Notes: generated from the letters alone by a model not told the origin. DNA of 64,000 bases from Diacronema lutheri (GCA_019448385.1 JAGTXO010000017.1:310001-374000), one strand, 5' to 3'. Numbered from the stretch's first letter, positions 9,591-19,634 are shown. Numbers and translations are program-made.

Positions 9591-11063
9591 ACCCATTCAC
9601 CCCCTCACGCGCCGTCGCCGCGCTCGACCCGCCCGTCGTCCTCTCTCCCCTCCGACCCCCCCCCCCCCCCCCCCCCCTTCTTGCTCGCAGCCGTGACCAA
9701 GCCCGGCCCTCACTCGCCCGCCATCGTGATGGAGCTCGCTGTGATGACGCTCGCGCACGCTTTCCGAGACACGCCGCGCCTCCCGTTCGCGGCGGCGATG
9801 GCTTCGTCAATCCACGTCGCGCGCGGCATGGCGTATCTGCACGGCCACCACCCGCACGCAATTATCCACCGCGACCTCAAGCCATCCAACGTCCTGCAGA
9901 CCGCGGCGGGCCTGTGGAAGGCGCGCGCGCACGTCATGCGCCCGCAGCAGCAGCAGCTGCGCGCGCGCGCGCGCGCGCGCACCGCGCGCACCACGCGCGG
10001 CGGCGGCGCGGTGGCGGCGCGGCGGCGGCGCGGCGCGCCTGTCGCTCACGGTGGCGCGCGCGGTCCGGGTGCGCTCTGCACGCGTGCCTTCCGCGCGCAG
10101 GTGTGTGACTTTGGCCTCAGCAGGCTCTTGCCGCGAGCGGGCGCAGTCACTGATGATGCGTATATCATGACTGGCGAGACGGGCTCCTACGTGTACATGG
10201 CGCCCGAGGTGTACAAGCACGAGTCGTACAACCTCAAGGTCGACCAATACGCGTACGCCATGATCCTCTACCAGGCGCGCGCGCACCGCCGCGCCGCGCG
10301 CCGCCGCGCCGCGCGCCGCCGCGCCGCGCGCCGCCGCGCCGCCGCGCGCGCACACGCGCGCTGGGGAGGGGGATCGATCGGGCATGGACGGGCGCTGGGG
10401 AGGGGGATCGATCGGACATGGACGGGCGCATACGCCGAGGCGGCGGCGGGAGCTACGCGACTGACAGCGCGCCAAGAACAAAATCGCTCTCGGCCGCGCG
10501 CACGTCCACGTCGACGGTGCGTAGGCTTTTCAGGGCGAGCGCCCCTTTGCACGCCTCCGCCCCGTCGACGCGGCGCGCGCGGCGAGTACGGGCCGCAGGC
10601 CGTCGGAACTCGGAAGATTACCGCAGCCTATCCGCTTGGTCGTGACCGCGTGCTGGAACGACGAGGTGCGCGCGCCGCGCGCCGCGAGTCGCGCGTCGGG
10701 TGCCGCGTGCCGCGTGCCAAGTGTCGCGTGCCACGCGCCGGCTGCTGCGAGCGAATTGGGCAAGCGCGCGGCGCGCAGATTGTGGGGCGGTGCGGCGCGG
10801 CCAGCGGGCTGGGCGGAGCATGCGGCGCCAGCGCGCGGGTGCGCCCCGTCTCGCCGCGCGCCGCGAGCTCACTCATGGCCCCACGTCTGCCGCGTCCTGG
10901 CGTGCCGCAGCCTAACCGGCGTCCGCCATTCCTTGAGCTCGTGCCGTTGCTTGAGGACTACGCGGCTAGCCGCGGGCTCACGCGAGATTCCAACTACTCG
11001 CGCTTCAGCGGGCGCGGCGGCTGTGCGGCCATGCTGCGCACGGGTGCGTGCCCGCTGCAGTGA
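7174..11063 (+). CDS. Ankyrin-repeat TKL-family protein kinase (ILK/Raf-like)
   Basis: Eight exons: 7174-7764, 7948-8133, 8482-8566, 8918-9391, 9691-9920, 10101-10274, 10525-10665, 10911-11063, totalling 677 residues with the frame closed at each join. Residues about 145-240 form ankyrin repeats (RTPLHFAAAAGHVEVCEWLL; GLTPLAEAVRWSHRELARIL). The kinase has the P-loop IGQGSFGLIYKATW split by an intron, VAIKQI, a roughly 95-residue low-complexity insert before helix C (EELYLMSHLHHPHILQFLG), HRDLKPSNVL, DFGLSR, YMAPEVYKHESYNLKVDQYA and RRPPFLELVPLL, so all catalytic residues are present. Introns 5 and 6 appear to start with GC. Several introns have long C-runs. The ATG at 7174 is the first in frame; an upstream coding exon is not excluded. 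Confidence 0.85.
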
Positions 11064-11338
11064 CTTAGTGAGTGTGACAGACCGACATCGACGGTCAATG
11101 ACGCGGGCGAGAGCCGAGCTGTTTGAGCCAGCTTGCCGCGCGGTTGGCCGGCTGCCCGGCCGTCTGACCTCCGCTCGCGGGGCCGCATGGCCTTGGCGCG
11201 ACGCTCCGCGCGAGCGGGGATCGGACAGTCACGAGTCCGGTGTCCGGACGCCACTTTTCCCCAAATTCGGCGCCAGCCGGGAAAAAACAAAAGCTGGAAA
11301 ATCCTCGGCACGTGCCAGGCGGGGGGAGCAAGTCAGCC

Positions 11339-12733
11339 ATGACGACCGCGGAGGAGAACCCGATGAAGAAGCTCGAGGTGGCCAAGCTGATCCTCAACAT
11401 TAGCGTGCGCGCCCGCACGTGCGGCCGGCGTGTGGAGGACCGCGCCGGCTTCTCGCGCTACGTACCTCTGGCCGCCGCCCCGCGCCACGCCTGCCGCGCG
11501 CGGCGCCGACCGCGGCCCGGCGTCACGGCGCTCTGCGTGCCGCGCGCAGGTGGGCGAGTCGGGCGATCGGCTGACGCGCGCGGCGAAGGTGCTCGAGCAG
11601 CTCTCGGGCCAGACGCCCGTCTTCTCGCGCGCGCGCTACACCGTGCGCAGCTTTGGCATCCGGCGCAATGAGAAGATTGCGGTACGCCGCGCCGCGCTGG
11701 CGCACTGCACGCCTTGCGCAGCCCCGCGCCGCGCTGGGCGCAGCCGCAGGCGGCCCGCATGGCAGCGAGGCGCGTGTGTGGATGGTCACACCGCACCGGC
11801 GCGAGCACGGCGGCCGTCCCGAGCGGCTGGCCGTCGTGTGGCGCGGCGGTCGGTCCGTTTCGCCCATTGCTGCCCGCCGAGGAAATGGCGCGGCGCCGTC
11901 TTGGCAATGCGGCGCCGTGCGCGTGAGCGGTTGGCACGGGCGTCGCGTGCCGTGCGCAGCGTATGCCAGCATGCGCGCTGGCCATGAGCCCGGCCGAACG
12001 CACGCCATTCCTCCGGGGGAGACGGCAACGGGCGCACCGCCGGGCGCCCCGCCGGCGCGCACCGCCGGTCGCCCCACCGGCGCGTGCGCACGAGCGTGCG
12101 CGGCTCCGCCATTGTTTGGCCGCGGTCTCTCCCAGCGTGGCTGTATGGACGGCACGGCAGTGCGGTGGCAATGCGGTGGAGCTGCATGCAGCGCCCGCAC
12201 CTCGCAAACTCCCTGGGCTGCTCCGTGCGCCGAGTGGGTGTGCGCCGCAAGGCGGATCGCACGGGCATGCACACGATGGCGTCGCCGTGGCGCCGGGTGG
12301 CGGCACGGCGCGTGGCGGTTGTGACAGCGTGCGCACGGATGGGTGGCGCCGGCCGAGCGCTCACCGCGCCACGCCCCTCGCCCTCGCGCCCATCCGCCAT
12401 GCCACCCAGGTGCACGTAACGATCCGCGGCGAGAAGGCGGAGGAGATGCTTGAGCGCGGGCTAAAGGTGAAGGAGTACGAGCTCAAGAAGAAGAACTTTG
12501 CCGCCAACGGCAACTTTGGCTTCGGCATCCAGGAGCACATTGACCTCGGCCTCAAGTACGACCCGTCGACGGGCATTTACGGCATGGACTTTTACATCGT
12601 CATGAAGCGCAAGGGTGGTGGCCGCGTCGCCGTGCGCAGGAAGCAGCAGAGCCGCGTGGGCAAGCCGCACCGCCTGACCAAGGACGCGTCGATGAAGTGG
12701 TTCGTCGACAAGTACGAGGGCATCCTCCTTTAA
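11339..12733 (+). CDS. RPL11: Ribosomal protein uL5 (L11), cytosolic 60S subunit
   Basis: Binds 5S rRNA in the large ribosomal subunit. Three exons, 11339-11404, 11550-11681 and 12410-12733, encode 173 residues. Exon 1 is [20 protein letters not shown] plus IS; exon 2 starts [20 protein letters not shown] and holds [16 protein letters not shown]; exon 3 contains VREYEL-like [32 protein letters not shown] and the C-terminal KYEGILL. The match to eukaryotic L11 is close over the whole length. Both introns are GT-AG; the second is 728 bases, long for this window, and I see no gene inside it. Confidence 0.95.
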
Positions 12734-13323
12734 AACTTGAGGCGGCACGCGGCGGCGGTGCAGGCGGAGTGCGCGCGCGCGTATGGTGGCGTGGAGCCGG
12801 TCGTCGCGGCAGGCCGGCGGGCGGCAGGGGCGACGGCCACGGCTGACGCGCGCGCAGGACGGCAGAGCCAGGACGGTGGGCTGTGCCGGCGTCGCGGGCG
12901 CGAATCGCGCGAGCGCGCGTCGCCGGCGTGTCGGTGTCACTTTCCGTGAGCCCCACTGAACACACCAAACGGTTGCGCTTGTCGTCTCGGCTGCAGCGTA
13001 TGTGCCACATCGCCCCAGCGCTAGTGCGCGCGCAAGCAAGGATGAACACGGTTCAGGCCTCGGTTTCGACGGCGCTCCACTCAGCTGCCTCCCTTCCGAA
13101 TGGCCCGCGCTGCACTCGGGGCGCTCTACCGCGCCCCTGATCGAATTTGGCTTGACCATGTATATGGCGCTCCACTCAGCTGGCTTATTTTTATTTTGTG
13201 GTCCGGACCATTGACAGTCAAGGTCCTCCACTCACGCTCCCGGTCGCGAGAAGTCGCCGAGAAAACACTCGAACGGCAATCCGCCCTTCCCGGCTTCCGT
13301 CCCCGTCCGCGCGGCATTCAGCA
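12734..13323. other. Intergenic region, no supported gene
   Basis: This gap between uL5 and the GST gene shows no conserved protein on either strand. The phrase GGCGCTCCACTCAGCTG occurs twice, near 13072 and 13167. A 12-base palindrome TGGTCCGGACCA lies at 13199-13210, just after an AT-rich patch (TTATTTTTATTTTG) and may belong to the GST promoter. Confidence 0.5.
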
Positions 13324-14503
13324 ATGCACGAGCCGCACGGCGAGCACTCGTACAAGGACAGCTTTGCGCGCGCCATGTCGGTGCCAGCGTGGGCGGCGCC
13401 GCTCGTCGCCATCGGCGTGATCAGCCTCATCGCGCTCGTCTCCAAGCTCGTGCAGTACCGCCGCCACTGCTGCCGCCCAAAGAGCGTCAAGCTGTGCGCG
13501 CGCGCCTGCCGCTTCGAGCGCGCGCGACGCGTCGAGCGCGCGCCGCGCCGCGTACGTTGCGCCGCACGCGTCGCGCACTGCGCGCCGCGCACGAGCGCGA
13601 TCCCAACGCGTGCCGCGCACCGCGCGCCGCGCACCGCGTGCCCAACGCGCGCGGCTGCGCGATCGCGCGCCGCGCAGCACCTACTTCCTTTACCCGGGGC
13701 GCGCGGAGGCGATCCGCGTCGCGCTCGCGATCGGCGGCGTCAAGTTTGAGGATGAGCGGCTGTCCGTCGAGGACTGGAAAAAACACGACAAGTCGTGCAC
13801 GCCGTACGGCCAGCTGCCCGTCCTCTACGCGGACGGTCAGCCGCTCGCGCAGTCTCTCGCGATCCTCGCATACGCTTCGACGATCGCCGGTCTGCACAAG
13901 TGCTGCAACACGCCGCTCACGTACGCCAAGGTGTACGAGATCGTTTTCCTCGTCGACGTGCGTCTGCGCGCCTACACGCCCCTCTCCCAGCCCCTTCCCC
14001 CCCCCCGCCCCCGGGCGCGTGCGTCGCTCGCGCGCGCGTCGCCCACCGCCGCCGGCGCCTGTGCGCGCGCCGCCCGCCGGCCTGCTGCGCGCGCCCAATC
14101 CCCGGCGCAGGAGATCTTTGACGCGCTCAAGCCGACGTACTCGATGTCGCACGACGAGCAGATCTCGGCGCGCAAGGCTCTGATGGGCGAGGGCGGCGCG
14201 ATCGCGCGCGTCTGGGGCCACATTGAGAAGCGCCTTGAGCGCAACGCCAAGGAGCACAAGTACGTCGTGACGCACATGGTAACCGCGGCGGACGTGTGCG
14301 TCTTCTGCATGGCGGCGATGCTCTCGTCCGGCTGGCTGAACGGCATCGACAAGGACTTCTTGAAGAACTACCCGCACGTGCGCGCGCACAAGGCGATGGT
14401 CGCGCAGATGCCGCGCGTGCGCGAATTTTACGGCCACCTGCCGCAGCAGACCAAGGCGGCGTGGCAGCAGGCGGGCATCGACATCAAGGCGTACCAGCAG
14501 TGA
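13324..14503 (+). CDS. Glutathione S-transferase with N-terminal membrane anchor
   Basis: Conjugates glutathione to electrophiles, or isomerises prostaglandin-like substrates in sigma-class relatives. Exons 13324-13493, 13678-13957 and 14111-14503 give 280 residues. The N-terminus (MHEPHGEHSYKDSF...) is followed by a helix, AAPLVAIGVISLIALVSKLV, and a basic RRHCCR stop-transfer. The thioredoxin-like domain starts KLTYFLYPGRAEAIRVALAI; the Tyr is the likely catalytic residue, and GQLPVLYADGQPLAQSLAIL carries the cis-Pro and glutathione-binding Gln-Ser. The helical C-terminal domain runs from EIFDALKPT to IDIKAYQQ. The first join (AAGCT|GTGCGC...GCAG|CACC) is supported by the otherwise unbroken GST N-terminal strand. 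A membrane tether is unusual for this fold. Confidence 0.85.
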
Positions 14504-14540
14504 GATCGAGCAGCGCCGCGTGACGCACGCCCTGGCCACG

Positions 14541-14718
14541 TCTCGTGTGCCGCCCATCGCCGCCCCTCTGGGCTCTCGGCCTCGGGCGGCTGAAGACTGA
14601 AGTCAACAAATGACCGCATTGTACCCGAATCTCGTGCGCCGCCCGTCGCCGCCCTTCTGGGCTCTCGGCCTCGGGCGGCTGAAGACTGAAGTCACCAACT
14701 GACCGCATTGTACCCGTC
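14541..14718. repeat. Two tandem copies of an 89-base unit
   Basis: The unit starts TCTCGTGTGCCGCCCATCGC at 14541 and again, with a few changes, at 14630. Shared words include GGCTCTCGGCCTCGGGCGGC and TGACCGCATTGTACCCG. It lies just after the GST stop codon. No gene is seen in it. Confidence 0.8.
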
Positions 14719-14796
14719 CGTGCCTCCGAATGGGCGGGGGCGTTTTTGAAAGTGCGCGCCATCTCCGATCGTTTTGCCATTGGCCGGTTCAACAAT

Positions 14797-14907
14797 GACG
14801 AACCCGTCGGAGGAAAACGGCGGTGGATTATCAAAAACGACGAACCCGTCGGAGAACGACGGTGCTGGATATCAACAATGATCGCGGAACCCGTCGGAGG
14901 AAAACGG
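14797..14907. repeat. Three spaced copies of a 21-24-base repeat
   Basis: GACGAACCCGTCGGAGGAAA (14797), CGACGAACCCGTCGGAGAAC (about 14839) and CGGAACCCGTCGGAGGAAAA (about 14885) are near-identical words spaced 40-50 bases apart. They sit upstream of the third TIR gene, and their AT-richer spacers (TATCAAAAACGA, ATATCAACAATG) stand out. They could be promoter elements or decayed repeat DNA. Confidence 0.6.
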
Positions 14908-14980
14908 TGCCATCTCAGGGCTCGGTGTCCATCGCAGATCTGTTTAAGGAAATGAGGGGTCTCCAGGATATACTAACGAT

Positions 14981-17212
14981 ATGGGGCAACCTCCCCGTGT
15001 CGAGCACAGCTTGCCCGTGCCCGCTAACGGTGCGCCGGCGCCCGCGCGCACCGCGCGCCCGCTGGGCCGCATGTCGCCGCGCGCGGGCACGTGGATCTGG
15101 GCGGCTCGCGCTCGCGCGCCCCGTGCCATCTCGGCGGGCTCATCGGACAGGGGCGCGGCGTGCGGGCGCGATTCGACGGCGATCCTGAGCGCAGCCGAAG
15201 GCGACGAAGAGGAGCCCACGCCTTCGCGCGCCTTCGACGAGGCGTTCGTGCGCGCCAAGCTCGAGGACGGGCGCGCGCAGGGCCAGCGACTGCGCTGGCT
15301 CGTGCAGACGCCGACGCTCATCGTGGGTGGATGCGTGACCGTCGTCGCGGTCGCGTTCCTCGTGCTCTACTGGGATTCGCCGTTTGGCTGGATCCCGTTG
15401 CTCTTCCTGAGTCCGACATGCATGATCCTCCTCCTCTCCGTCCTGCCTACCGACCACCGCGTGTGCATCGCATTATCCGCGATCCTTGCGGTGGTAGGCA
15501 TGCTAGGCGGCGTCATATACGCGTACTCGGGCTCCAGCCTCGCGATCGCGTACGTCACGTCGAGCGGCTGCGCGGCGCGGGGAGGCAAGGTGAATGCCGG
15601 CACCGCTGACGGGAGCTCGCCGCCGGCCTGCTGGTACGTCCTGGCCGAGTGCTGCGTCAACTTCGCGTACGCGTTGGGCTCGTGGGCACTCTGCGCGCGG
15701 CTCGTGCGCGCGCTCGTGGTCAAGCGGTCGGCGCGCAGCCTGCTGCTCGAGCTGTGGCAGGCGTTTGCGATGCTCGCGCTGATCTGTGTTGTGATCAACT
15801 TCGTCGCCATCGGCACCGCCGCCGCCGCCGGCGTGTGGACTCTGCAGGTCCGGTGGGTATCGCACGCGGTCGCAACGCTTCCTCACGTCGCACTCCGAGT
15901 TCCGCGCGCACGCGCAGGCGGTGCTCGCGCGCCGCGGCACGGCCGTGACGACGGCGGCGGCGATCGCCGCGCTCATCGGCGACCGCTCCGCCGAGGAGGT
16001 GCAGGCTGCCGCGCTCTCGCGGCTGCGCTGCATCAGGCTCGACCTCGTCGACGAGGAGCAGCTCGCATCGCCTCAGCCGGACGCTACCCTTTTCGCGCGC
16101 TCGGTCAGCGCCAAGCTGGGCGACATCGACGCGTTCATCTCGCACAGGCATGCGCGCGTGCGCGCCTGTCGCGTGCTCGCCGCGTGCTGGCGCGCTCAAA
16201 TGCTGCGGCTCCCCTCACCTCCTCTCCGCGCGCCCTGGGCCGCGCCGCGCCGCGCCCCACGCCGCGCAGCTGGTCGGACGAGCCGCGCGCAAAGTGGGCG
16301 CTCATCCAAGGCTGGCGCGCGCAGTTCAAGGCGGAGCACCGGCGCGAGCCGCTCGTGTGGCTCGACAAGGCGTGCATCGAGCAGGACGACATCGACGCCA
16401 ACCTGATGTGCCTGCCCGTCTTCCTCGCCGGCTGCTCGACGCTGCTCGTCGTCTACGGGCCGACGTACCTCAGCCGGGTGTGGTGCCTCGCCGAGCTCTT
16501 CGTCTTCCTGCAGATGGGCGGCACGGCCGACCGGATCGAGATGCTTGTGCACGGCGACGGCGAGCACGAGAGCGTCGCGAGCGCCGCGCTCGGCGGGCCG
16601 TGTCAGCCTGCAGAGTCGCTCGCCACGTGCTGCCCGCCCGCGGCGGCGGCCAACGCGCCGCCGCGCCACGCAGACCTGCAGCGCGCGAGCCCGCCCTGGT
16701 TGGGCGCGCTCGGCGTGCAGCATGGCGTCATCGCACCGGACTCTTTGCAAGGCGCGATCGGTGCGTTTGACGTGCGCCGCGCCTCGTGCCTGCGGAGCGA
16801 GGACCGCGAGAAGCTGCTCGCCGTGATCGAGGTCGGCTTTGGCGGGCTCGACGCGTTCAACGCGGTCGCGATCCGGCTGCTGCTCGCCGCGGCGGAGCGC
16901 AGCCAGCGCGTGCGGCACTCCGCGCAGCGGCCGACGCGCGCATCTTGTGTTGACCGCGTGCTGCATCGCACGATGCGCGCGTCATTCGAGTCTACGACCA
17001 GTGTAACGTCCGCCGCAGACGTTGCGTCGTTGGCCGGGACGAGCGCGGCGCTGTCGATGCCGTCCATCTCGCGCGCCTTTTTTGCGAAGGCGCAGCGGAA
17101 CGGGTCGGAGCGCACGCTGCCCGTCACGCCAGGGGCGCGCCGCGTGGCCGATGGCGCCGTGGCTGAGGCCTGCGCCTGCGCCGAGACGGCCGTGCCGCTG
17201 GTCGCGGTGTAA
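14981..17212 (+). CDS. Membrane protein with C-terminal TIR-like domain, divergent paralogue
   Basis: Same architecture as the two genes at 2.8-6.9 kb but far more diverged. Hydrophobic helices occur in TLIVGGCVTVVAVAFLVLYW, ALSAILAVVGMLGGVIYAY and MLALICVVINFVAIG. The TIR part begins GDIDAFISH|SWSDEPRAKWALIQ, joined across an intron 16148-16269 that starts with GC and ends CAG, and continues WLDKACIEQDDI, LPVFLAGCSTLLVVYGPTYL and RVWCLAELFVF with the putative catalytic Glu. Near 15848-15917 the frame changes: either a 69-base GT-AG intron lies there or one base is extra in the GGG at 15855-15857; comparison with the paralogues slightly favours the frameshift because the skipped segment looks coding. 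The ATG at 14981 is the first available. Confidence 0.65.
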   Translation: MGQPPRVEHSLPVPANGAPAPARTARPLGRMSPRAGTWIWAARARAPRAISAGSSDRGAACGRDSTAILSAAEGDEEEPTPSRAFDEAFVRAKLEDGRAQGQRLRWLVQTPTLIVGGCVTVVAVAFLVLYWDSPFGWIPLLFLSPTCMILLLSVLPTDHRVCIALSAILAVVGMLGGVIYAYSGSSLAIAYVTSSGCAARGGKVNAGTADGSSPPACWYVLAECCVNFAYALGSWALCARLVRALVVKRSARSLLLELWQAFAMLALICVVINFVAIGTAAAAGVWTLQVRWVSHAVATLPHVALRVPRARAGGARAPRHGRDDGGGDRRAHRRPLRRGGAGCRALAAALHQARPRRRGAARIASAGRYPFRALGQRQAGRHRRVHLAQACARARLSRARRVLARSNAAAPLTSSPRALGRAAPRPTPRSWSDEPRAKWALIQGWRAQFKAEHRREPLVWLDKACIEQDDIDANLMCLPVFLAGCSTLLVVYGPTYLSRVWCLAELFVFLQMGGTADRIEMLVHGDGEHESVASAALGGPCQPAESLATCCPPAAAANAPPRHADLQRASPPWLGALGVQHGVIAPDSLQGAIGAFDVRRASCLRSEDREKLLAVIEVGFGGLDAFNAVAIRLLLAAAERSQRVRHSAQRPTRASCVDRVLHRTMRASFESTTSVTSAADVASLAGTSAALSMPSISRAFFAKAQRNGSERTLPVTPGARRVADGAVAEACACAETAVPLVAV

Positions 17213-17790
17213 TGATGCGGCGCGTCGGGTGGGGGGGGGGGGGGCGGGGGGGGGAGGGGGGGGGGAAGGGGGGGGGGGGGGGGTGGGAGGGGTGAGGGGG
17301 GGTAGAGCGCGCATGGGCGCCTGCGTATTGTGACCGGTGCGGGCCTATATACGGCGCGGTCCGGGCTGGTCCGACCAGTGTAAGGCTGAGAGTACGACCC
17401 GGGTCGTACAATCAAGGGTTAAAAGCCAGGCAATGAGCGCTCGAGGGGTCGGAGCGAGGCTTAGGACGAGCCTAGGACCGAGACCCCCCTCCTGACCGGC
17501 CGATTTTGAGTAGAATTCGGGGTCGAGCGGGCGCGGCGGACGGAGGGCCCGAGCCGGGCCGACGGAGGGTCCGACCCCGGAATGCGGGCGACCGGAAGGG
17601 CTTGGGTGATTGACGCCCAGTAGAATAGAATGGCGGATTCCGGGGGGGATCGCAACTGGCATCGCGCAAGCTGAGGCCCTCTGACTGACCGGACCGCGCC
17701 GTGTGCGCGTGCACCCTGTGGAGGGCGCGGCCAGTCGGACACCCTTCGCGACTGAGCTAGCCGCGGCATACCGTGCGCTGCGCCGGCGCG
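17213..17790. other. Intergenic: G-homopolymers, TATA-like motif, 18-base palindrome
   Basis: Runs of G fill 17230-17300. A TATA-like CCTATATACGG lies at 17345-17355. A perfect palindrome GTACGACCCGGGTCGTAC lies at 17392-17409. The rest (17410-17790) is GC-rich with patches such as TAGAATAGAATGG and shows no supported gene. In this genome long C-runs lie in the sense strand of introns, so the G-run may mark a minus-strand intron. Confidence 0.5.
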
Positions 17791-18888
17791 CTACTTGCCC
17801 TTGGCCGAGCTGCGGGTGTTGCACACGGCCGTGTTGCGCAGCCAGCGCCTCGATGCGCCGGTGGCCGGAACCAGCGCCTCGACAGCATGTTGGCTCACTT
17901 GGGCTCGGTGCGCGGCTCTGCCGGCGCGAGCGCGGGCGCGGGCGCGACGCTTCGGACTCGCTGCCCGGCTCTGCCTGTGCGGGCGCGATGCACTCGGACT
18001 CGATGCCCGGCTCTGCCTTCGTGGGCGCGATTGCGGGCACGGGCGCGCCCTCGACCCCGTCGCGGTTGAAGACATCGAACTCGACGCACACGCCGTGGTC
18101 CTCGAAGTCGGTGGCCTCGCTGTCGTTCGCGTAAGCCTCGAGCGAACTCGCAACGAGCGATGACATCTCGGCGTGGAGCCAGCACATCTCATGCTGCACC
18201 GCGTGATCAGGTTCTTGAGCGCTCCGTTGAAAGAGTCACTCCCACAGAGGCGCTCGCTGCACCACACCAGATAGCCATCGAGCTTGTGAGGCGTGCTCGT
18301 GCGCCCGTGCGAGGTCCTTGGAGAGCGCGTCGGCGCGCGCGCACATGCCGTCGCATGATTTGGCCGTTGTCATGCTGTGCTTCCAAGGCCTGGTGCTCGG
18401 CGTTGAGCGTGTCGTGATCCACGCGAACGAGCTGCAACCAGCTGCAGCAGCCGCGCGACGCCGCTGTCGCCGACGATGCGCTGGAGCATGTGGCCCATGA
18501 GGTGCGCGCGGCACGTGGCGAGCGCGACATTCTTGCGCAGCAGCGCGAGGATCCGGGCGCCGCGGACGAGCCGGCCCATGCACTTGAGCGCGTAGATTCG
18601 GCCGCACATGCACGCGCCGACGACCGAGTCGGCGGGCCCGCCGTCGAGCCAAAAGTTGGCCTCGGCCGCATCGCGGCGGCGGGCGACGCGCCGCAGGATG
18701 CGCACGCGGTAGTGCCGGTCGACGAGCAGCTCGTCGCCGAAGATCTCGTCGGGCAGCAGCTCGGAGACGTTCTGGGGGTACATGTTGTGCGAGCGTGCAC
18801 GCGACGAGATCTCGTCGGGCGTGCCGTCCGTTCGTTCAGAGCAGAGCGCGTCGAACCGGCAGACAGACGATGCAGCGCGCGAAGGCAC
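17791..18888 (-). CDS. Doubtful hypothetical protein gene, frame interrupted
   Basis: Minus-strand segments look coding but sit in different frames. From 18888 downward one frame reads NMYPQNVSELLPDEIFGDEL, then LVDRHYRVRILRRVARRRDA and CMCGRIYALKCMGRLVRG. A second frame gives a coiled-coil-like DHDTLNAEHQALEAQHDNGQ near 18400, a third LSKDLARAHEHASQARWL. Further on an acidic segment reads SEATDFEDHGVCVEFDVFN, and the last frame ends TGASRRWLRNTAVCNTRSSA before a stop at about 17791. I do not recognise the family. Either there are several short introns or the gene is decayed. Confidence 0.3.
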
Positions 18889-19207
18889 CTGCAGCGCGCG
18901 GCGTGGCCTCGCGTGCCGTCACGAAGCCGCCTGCGCGCACTGCGGAGGCGGCGAGCGCGACGAGGGCGGGCGCGGACGAGGTGCTGAGCGGCGTCACGTA
19001 CGCGCCCTCGCCCGCCGAGCTCGACGCCGCGGCGCTGACGATGCGCGCGGCGTACCACACCGACCGCCTCTGAGACGATGCGCGGCGCCTGCGGAGGACT
19101 GGTCCGTTGGCGCGCAAACCGTGGGCGAAAGGGCGCGAAGCCAACGGCCGTCCGCGCACGTTCAAACGCGCGCATACCCCCCATACGGGTGGCTTCCTCC
19201 CACCTTC
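18889..19207. other. No supported gene
   Basis: GC-rich DNA between the doubtful minus-strand gene and the foldback element. No conserved protein segment is visible on either strand. Confidence 0.5.
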
Positions 19208-19540
19208 GGCGCCGCTTTTCAAAAGGGTGTAGGGTGTAGGGTGTAGGATGCAAAACAAGCCCTCCCTACATATGGGGGTAATTTTGGGCCCGACGTCATT
19301 CCTTCTTCGAGGCCGTGACGTTACTCACATACGAGTACGTTTACTTAGTGTAGGATGTATCTATTCTCTAAGTATTTACATAGTGTAGGGTGTAGGATAA
19401 GTACGGTTATGAAAGTCCCATAGGGGGAGAAGGAATGACGCTGTGACGAAAGAAGGAATGACGTCGGGCCCAAATGTGGGGATGTCTTGTTTTGCATCCT
19501 ACACCCTACACCCTACACCCTTTTAGAAAGCGGCGGCGCC
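19208..19540. mobile_element. MITE-like foldback element with (GTGTAGG)n arms
   Basis: The left arm (19208 to about 19308) and right arm (about 19447 to 19540) are inverted copies of each other for roughly 95-100 bases with small differences. Each arm starts with a GGCGCCGC-type edge, then TTTC(A/T)AAAAGGGTGTAG, three GTGTAGG heptamers, ATGCAAAACAAG and, further in, GGGCCCGACGTCATTCCTTC. The centre is AT-rich for this genome and holds more GTGTAGG-like words. No coding capacity is present. The structure fits a non-autonomous foldback transposon; no clear target-site duplication is seen. Confidence 0.6.
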
Positions 19541-19634
19541 TCAGAGCATGGCGCCCGCCCGCTCGAGCCGGACCTCCGCGCAGCCGGACTCGCCCCGCCC
19601 CGGGCTGCTCTGGCTGGGCGACGTCGTGCGCGCC

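Noticed and set aside
11682-12409. Gene inside the long uL5 intron
   Set aside because: Several frames are open on both strands but are low in conserved content; the uL5 exons on both sides join perfectly.
19221-19250. Telomere sequence from the GTGTAGG repeats
   Set aside because: Only about three units per arm, in inverted pairs inside a chromosome arm with genes on both sides; a foldback element explains it better.
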